Of a DNA stretch of 9,548 nt, positions 6,522 to 9,548 are shown piece by piece. The stretch's first letter is position 1; every line of letters begins with the position of its first letter. The notes beneath the pieces were generated by a model. It did not search any database. It had not been told where the DNA came from and worked only from the letters and a program-made list of their open reading frames with translations. A program made the translations under genes and the position numbers. Source of the DNA: an uncultured Clostridia bacterium (GTDB lineage Bacteria > Bacillota > Clostridia > Christensenellales > CAG-917); assembly GCA_900554085.1 (NCBI GenBank), contig USGA01000015.1, forward strand, positions 1 through 9,548, in the 5' to 3' direction.

Positions 6522-7491
6522 AATTTTCCCCCTTCGCCGCAATGCGGGAGTACTCCTCTTTCTCCCAATCCTTGCGAACGATTTTGCCTTTGTTTATCTT
6601 GCCGCGGAGGGCTATCGCAGCCGCTCCGCCGAGTACCAGCACCATTCCCGCCGCCTTGAGCCAGCCGAAAGCCTCGTCGAAGAACAGCACTCCCGCCGCA
6701 CAGGTCAGAACCGGCACGAACAGCAGATAGAGTTTGACCACCCACACGGCGTGACGGCGCAGATTCCGGTAATAGAAGACGTAAATCAGCGTCTGACCGA
6801 GCCCGCCTCCGAGCAAGGCGAATACGTGCCACGTCTCGAACCGCAATTCCCCCAGCGTGCGGAAGTCTCCCGCCGCCAGCGCGCTCACCGTGAACAGCAC
6901 CAGCACCACGAAATTGTTGTAGTATCCGATGACGTCGGAATCGGCTCCCAGCCTGTCCTGCGCCTCCTTTATGACGAACGCGTTTGCCGTCACCGACGCC
7001 GCGCTCGCTATGAAAAAGAGGTCGTACCAGTTGAATCCCGCGGAAGTGAAATCGATGTCGAGCACCATTATCACGCCGCCCAGCATAACCGCGGTAGCCA
7101 CCCAGTCCGAGGCGTAAAGCCTTTCGCGGAACAGCAACGCGGCAACCACGTTTGCCATAAGAATGTCGGTCTTGAGCAACACGGTGCCCGTCCCCACCGA
7201 GCCGTATCGGAAGCCGAGATTGGCAAAGGTGTCCAGCATATACCCCAACACGCCTATGACCAGAAGCACGAGCGCGGTTTTCCCCTGCTTGAATATGAGG
7301 GCGAATTTGCCGCGCGCCAGCATATATACGGTGAGGAATATCAGCGCGCCGGCACGTAGCAACATCCCCGCCGCAAACGCCGACCCGGTAAACTCCACCG
7401 CCCAGTCGGACGCGAGATAGTAGGACGTCCACGCGACTATCATTCCCACTATGCAGAAAATATCCGCCGCCGTGCCTTTATTCGTTTTCAT
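6499..7491 (-). CDS. EamA/DMT-superfamily permease
   Basis: A 330-residue membrane protein with about 10 helices in two EamA repeats. The first (about 8-145) ends LLFRERLYASDWVATAVMLGGVIMVL and the second (about 155-295) ends VLFFDEAFGWLKAAGMVLVLGGAAAI; the helix-acidic-loop-helix ending is the family mark. A hydrophilic tail of about 35 residues follows, and part of it is encoded by the leader of the next gene. DMT proteins move small metabolites, usually outward, but the substrate is not predictable. The ATG at 7491 overlaps the end of the DUF4867 gene by 14 nt. An upstream in-frame start would lie deep inside that gene, and the residues from MKTNKG onward fit the first helix. No strong RBS is seen, so translational coupling is likely. 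Confidence 0.85.
   Translation of the reverse strand: MKTNKGTAADIFCIVGMIVAWTSYYLASDWAVEFTGSAFAAGMLLRAGALIFLTVYMLARGKFALIFKQGKTALVLLVIGVLGYMLDTFANLGFRYGSVGTGTVLLKTDILMANVVAALLFRERLYASDWVATAVMLGGVIMVLDIDFTSAGFNWYDLFFIASAASVTANAFVIKEAQDRLGADSDVIGYYNNFVVLVLFTVSALAAGDFRTLGELRFETWHVFALLGGGLGQTLIYVFYYRNLRRHAVWVVKLYLLFVPVLTCAAGVLFFDEAFGWLKAAGMVLVLGGAAAIALRGKINKGKIVRKDWEKEEYSRIAAKGENYETHTTG
6517..6547 (-). repeat. Leader element copy 2 (before the GH31 gene)
   Basis: On the minus strand this reads CCGCATTGCGGCGAAGGGGG, then AAAATT, then ATGAG. It matches the element at 4458-4487. This copy lies inside the 3' end of the EamA coding region and also encodes its residues near RIAAKGENYE. CCGC/GCGG (6537-6547) can form a small stem above the ribosome binding site. 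Confidence 0.55.
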
Positions 7492-8116
7492 ATCTCGTGA
7501 GCGCGATATTCGCACCCGAAACTCCCGCCTTTCCCCCGGCGGCGATGCCCGCCGTGTTCTCGGGGTGCACGAGCAACCATTTGTTGACGGCGCGCAACGT
7601 GCCGTCAATACCGCCCGCCAACGGAGCGTTTGTCCCTCGCGGAAGTATTATCGCCGCCGCGAATTTTTCGTGCACGGCAAGCGGAGCAAGATGCAGCGTT
7701 CCCGCGCAAAGTTCCACGGCTTCGCCCGCGTCCAGCGCAAGCGCAACGGCACGGGAGGAATCGTAAACGTCCGCGTCTATGTCCCTCGAATCGCCGAGGA
7801 TAAGCACGCAATCCGTGCAGGCTACCACCACTTCGGAAGACTTGTGCCACTCCACTCCGTTCATTTTTTTGCCGTCGCCGAAACACCAGCCCGCCTGAAC
7901 GGGCAACTCGGCGAAGACTCTTCCGCATATCTCCTCCACCGCCGCTGTTCTCTCGAGGTCGGGAGCGCTTGCGACATAGCGGTTGCCGTCGCCGTATAGC
8001 AGCGAACGGGAAAGAGCGACGATTTCACGGGTGTCGACGTCCACTTTTCTGAAAAGCGGACTTTCGTCGCCCGAGGTCATAACGACGACATCCACGTTGA
8101 ATTTCGGTCTGTTCAT
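7478..8116 (-). CDS. DUF4867 family protein (cupin-like)
   Basis: A 212-residue cytoplasmic protein of a family with no assigned reaction that I know of. The core reads VQAGWCFGDGKKMNGVEWHK (73-92), then SSEVVVACTDCVLILG, YDSS (118-121), VELCAGTLHLAP (134-145), ILPRGTN (157-163) and NKWLLVHPE (178-186), all strongly reminiscent of DUF4867. His91, Glu95, Glu135 and His142 are spaced like the metal ligands of a cupin barrel, as in cupin-type sugar isomerases; this is inference. Its ATG overlaps the TGA of the isomerase gene (ATGA), with GGAG upstream, so the two are translated as a pair. That suggests a role on the same sugar, perhaps as an epimerase, isomerase or accessory protein. The tail overlaps the EamA gene by 14 nt. 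Confidence 0.82.
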   Translation of the reverse strand: MNRPKFNVDVVVMTSGDESPLFRKVDVDTREIVALSRSLLYGDGNRYVASAPDLERTAAVEEICGRVFAELPVQAGWCFGDGKKMNGVEWHKSSEVVVACTDCVLILGDSRDIDADVYDSSRAVALALDAGEAVELCAGTLHLAPLAVHEKFAAAIILPRGTNAPLAGGIDGTLRAVNKWLLVHPENTAGIAAGGKAGVSGANIALTRYENE

Positions 8117-9429
8117 ATTTTCTCCGTGCCCGTAAGCCTTGCGAAGATGTCGAAGGCTTTGGAGAAATCGCCGTACACCACGGAGACGTGGTGGGCTATT
8201 CCGCCGTATATTATTCTGTCAAGCACCTCGCTTGCGGGACGGTCGAAGCGCACCTTTGCGTAGGTGCCCGTGAGCAGTTTTTCCATAGGCACCGCCTCTC
8301 CGCTCTCGGTGTAAAGTCTGTATTGCCCGTTCACGCTGTCGAGACGCGCCATATCGACCCTTCCGCACTTGAGCACGAAGCCCGCCGTTACACCCTTTCC
8401 GCCCGCGAAATATGTGTCGAGGGTGGCGTTGCAACCTTTGTCGCACAGCGCGCGGGGCGCCACTCCGCAATGCCACATAAGCGCGGTGTTCTCGTCGGGA
8501 TTGACTTGCGACACGTCCGCCATAAAGGGGGTTTCCGCTCCCGCCGCCTTGTGGCAAATCATCGTGAGAGCGCAATCAACGTCGCCCTCGCAGGCGAACA
8601 GCAAACCGTCGTCCTGCAGAAGCGACATCGACGCACAAGGCGCGATACCGTAGGTGGCGGCAAACTCCGGCCAGCAACGCACGGCAACCGCCGAGAAACC
8701 GCGTTTCTCGGCAAACGTGCGCAACGAAGCGCACAACGAAGCGACCTTTTCTTTCTGCGTCTCGGTAATGCCGCCGCAGTCGAAAAGTTTACCCGCCCTT
8801 GCGAGATACTCCGCGGCAAGGTTTTCTTCGGCGGGGAAAGAGAACGCCTCGGACAGTTCGCAGAATTCCACCGAACAACCGTATTTGCGGTAAAGCGCAA
8901 GTTCGTCCACGTCCACGTTGTAGAAACCGTGAGCGCGAGAGCCCAGCACGCATATACGCCCCTCTCGGAGCGCGGAAATCATACGCACGGCGTCCAGCCA
9001 GTCCTCGTCGATTTTTTCGGACACGCTGTAGGTGAAATCCCTGTAGCCGCTTTTGTACAGATTGGAGGCGTTGAGGTTTACGCCGCACACGGAATTGAGG
9101 CGTATTTTCCCGCCGTTGTAAGGCAGTTCGGGCAACCCCCACAGCAAAAGAGGTTTGTCACAACGCTTCTTGATTTCGAGCGCGAGAATACCGAGATGGA
9201 ACGTACCCGAAATGATTGCCACCGCTTCCGCTCCCTCACGGCGCAGAAAATCCCCTGCAGCCACCGCTTCGTCCTGAAGCATAACAGGCTCGGGATACGC
9301 CGCCACTTCGAGGTCGTCGCGGGCCTTCAGGTCGGCGACGATGCCGCGATAGATTCCTTCGGCCGCCTTGTAGTCAAACGTGTTTCTGGTCAGACAAACC
9401 GTACCGATTCTTATTTTTCTTTTTGCCAT
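8113..9429 (-). CDS. L-fucose/L-arabinose isomerase family protein
   Basis: A 438-residue predicted aldose-ketose isomerase, cytoplasmic and Mn2+-dependent if it behaves like FucI. The N-terminal half (IRIGTVCLTRNTFDYKAAEG, AVAIISGTFHLG, LLLWGLPE) matches the FucI/AraA substrate domains. The metal region is present: Glu281 in ACEGDVD and Asp305 in MADVSQ are 24 residues apart, exactly as Glu337 and Asp361 in E. coli FucI, and HHVSVVYGD (413-421) supplies the third ligand. Compared with FucI (about 590 residues) it is much shorter, as in many FucI-like proteins of unknown substrate, so L-fucose itself should not be assumed. ATG 9429 follows AAGGAG with a 5-nt spacer. It lies 26 nt after the upstream gene and overlaps DUF4867 by 4 nt. 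Confidence 0.88.
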   Translation of the reverse strand: MAKRKIRIGTVCLTRNTFDYKAAEGIYRGIVADLKARDDLEVAAYPEPVMLQDEAVAAGDFLRREGAEAVAIISGTFHLGILALEIKKRCDKPLLLWGLPELPYNGGKIRLNSVCGVNLNASNLYKSGYRDFTYSVSEKIDEDWLDAVRMISALREGRICVLGSRAHGFYNVDVDELALYRKYGCSVEFCELSEAFSFPAEENLAAEYLARAGKLFDCGGITETQKEKVASLCASLRTFAEKRGFSAVAVRCWPEFAATYGIAPCASMSLLQDDGLLFACEGDVDCALTMICHKAAGAETPFMADVSQVNPDENTALMWHCGVAPRALCDKGCNATLDTYFAGGKGVTAGFVLKCGRVDMARLDSVNGQYRLYTESGEAVPMEKLLTGTYAKVRFDRPASEVLDRIIYGGIAHHVSVVYGDFSKAFDIFARLTGTEKI

Positions 9430-9455
9430 AATAACTCCTTGCGACGTTCGGGCGC

Positions 9456-9548
9456 CTAGATGCCGAACAGTTTCTCGAGCATCACGTGCCGCGCCCCCGA
9501 AAACGCCTTTACCTTCCTTTCGTCGCCTATGCGCGCCAGCGGGAAATC
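9456..9548 (-). CDS. Unidentified protein, C-terminal end only (partial at right edge)
   Basis: Thirty codons and a TAG stop (9456-9458) are visible: DFPLARIGDERKVKAFSGAR then HVMLEKLFGI. The frame is open to the window edge, and the stop lies 26 nt before the isomerase start, a normal operon spacing, so this is taken as the end of the upstream operon gene. I do not recognise the family from this fragment. Position beside an isomerase would fit a sugar kinase, aldolase or dehydrogenase, but nothing in the residues decides this. Confidence 0.6.
   Translation of the reverse strand, partial: DFPLARIGDERKVKAFSGARHVMLEKLFGI

Noticed and set aside
8188..9459. 423-residue plus-strand open frame opposite the isomerase gene
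   Set aside because: Antisense frame of a gene with clear FucI-family motifs; no motif or good RBS of its own.

Overview
The window looks like a chromosomal segment of an anaerobic gut Firmicute, probably a moderately GC-rich Clostridia. Evidence: strong AGGAGG/AAGGAG-type ribosome binding sites, a one-piece tmRNA whose tag ends in ALAA, a DUF4867-type protein, and a tightly packed glycoside-utilisation operon with a GPH symporter. No genus can be named from the sequence alone.

Layout. (1) Positions 1-162, minus strand: the first 54 codons of an alpha/beta-hydrolase (acetyl-esterase type), running off the left edge. It is served by a good promoter at 365-393 and a leader of about 195 nt. (2) Positions 394-414: a short gap holding an inverted repeat between two back-to-back promoters. 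(3) Positions 415-915, plus strand: a tmRNA gene (ssrA) with promoter, encoded CCA end and intrinsic terminator. (4) Positions 916-1440: a decayed region with what looks like the C-terminal end of a polytopic membrane protein on the minus strand, abutting the C-terminal end of a TetR-type regulator on the plus strand. Both lack their N-terminal parts, as if one deletion removed the middle of a divergent pair. (5) Positions 1402-9548, minus strand: one long operon entering from the right edge. In transcription order it holds an unidentified partial gene, an L-fucose/L-arabinose-isomerase-family protein, a DUF4867 protein, an EamA/DMT permease, a GH31 alpha-glycosidase, a GPH cation symporter and a type-B carboxylesterase, closed by a terminator at 1402-1439.

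How the operon may work (inference). The GPH symporter would import a small alpha-glycoside. The esterase would strip acyl or other ester groups, and the GH31 enzyme would hydrolyse the glycosidic bond. The isomerase-family protein, with DUF4867, would convert the released sugar between aldose and ketose, and the EamA protein would move a related metabolite across the membrane. The GH31 enzyme is close to the YihQ sulfoquinovosidase family over the whole catalytic domain, but two of the three residues that bind the sulfonate in YihQ are changed (Arg to Gln, Tyr to Phe). The substrate is therefore probably a different alpha-glycoside, and the pathway as a whole matches none I recognise.

The first four complete operon genes are joined by 4 to 23 nt overlaps or very short gaps. 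The symporter gene instead sits between two hairpin-rich spacers, and its leader closely copies the one in front of the GH31 gene. No CRISPR array, insertion sequence, tRNA, rRNA or attachment site was seen.
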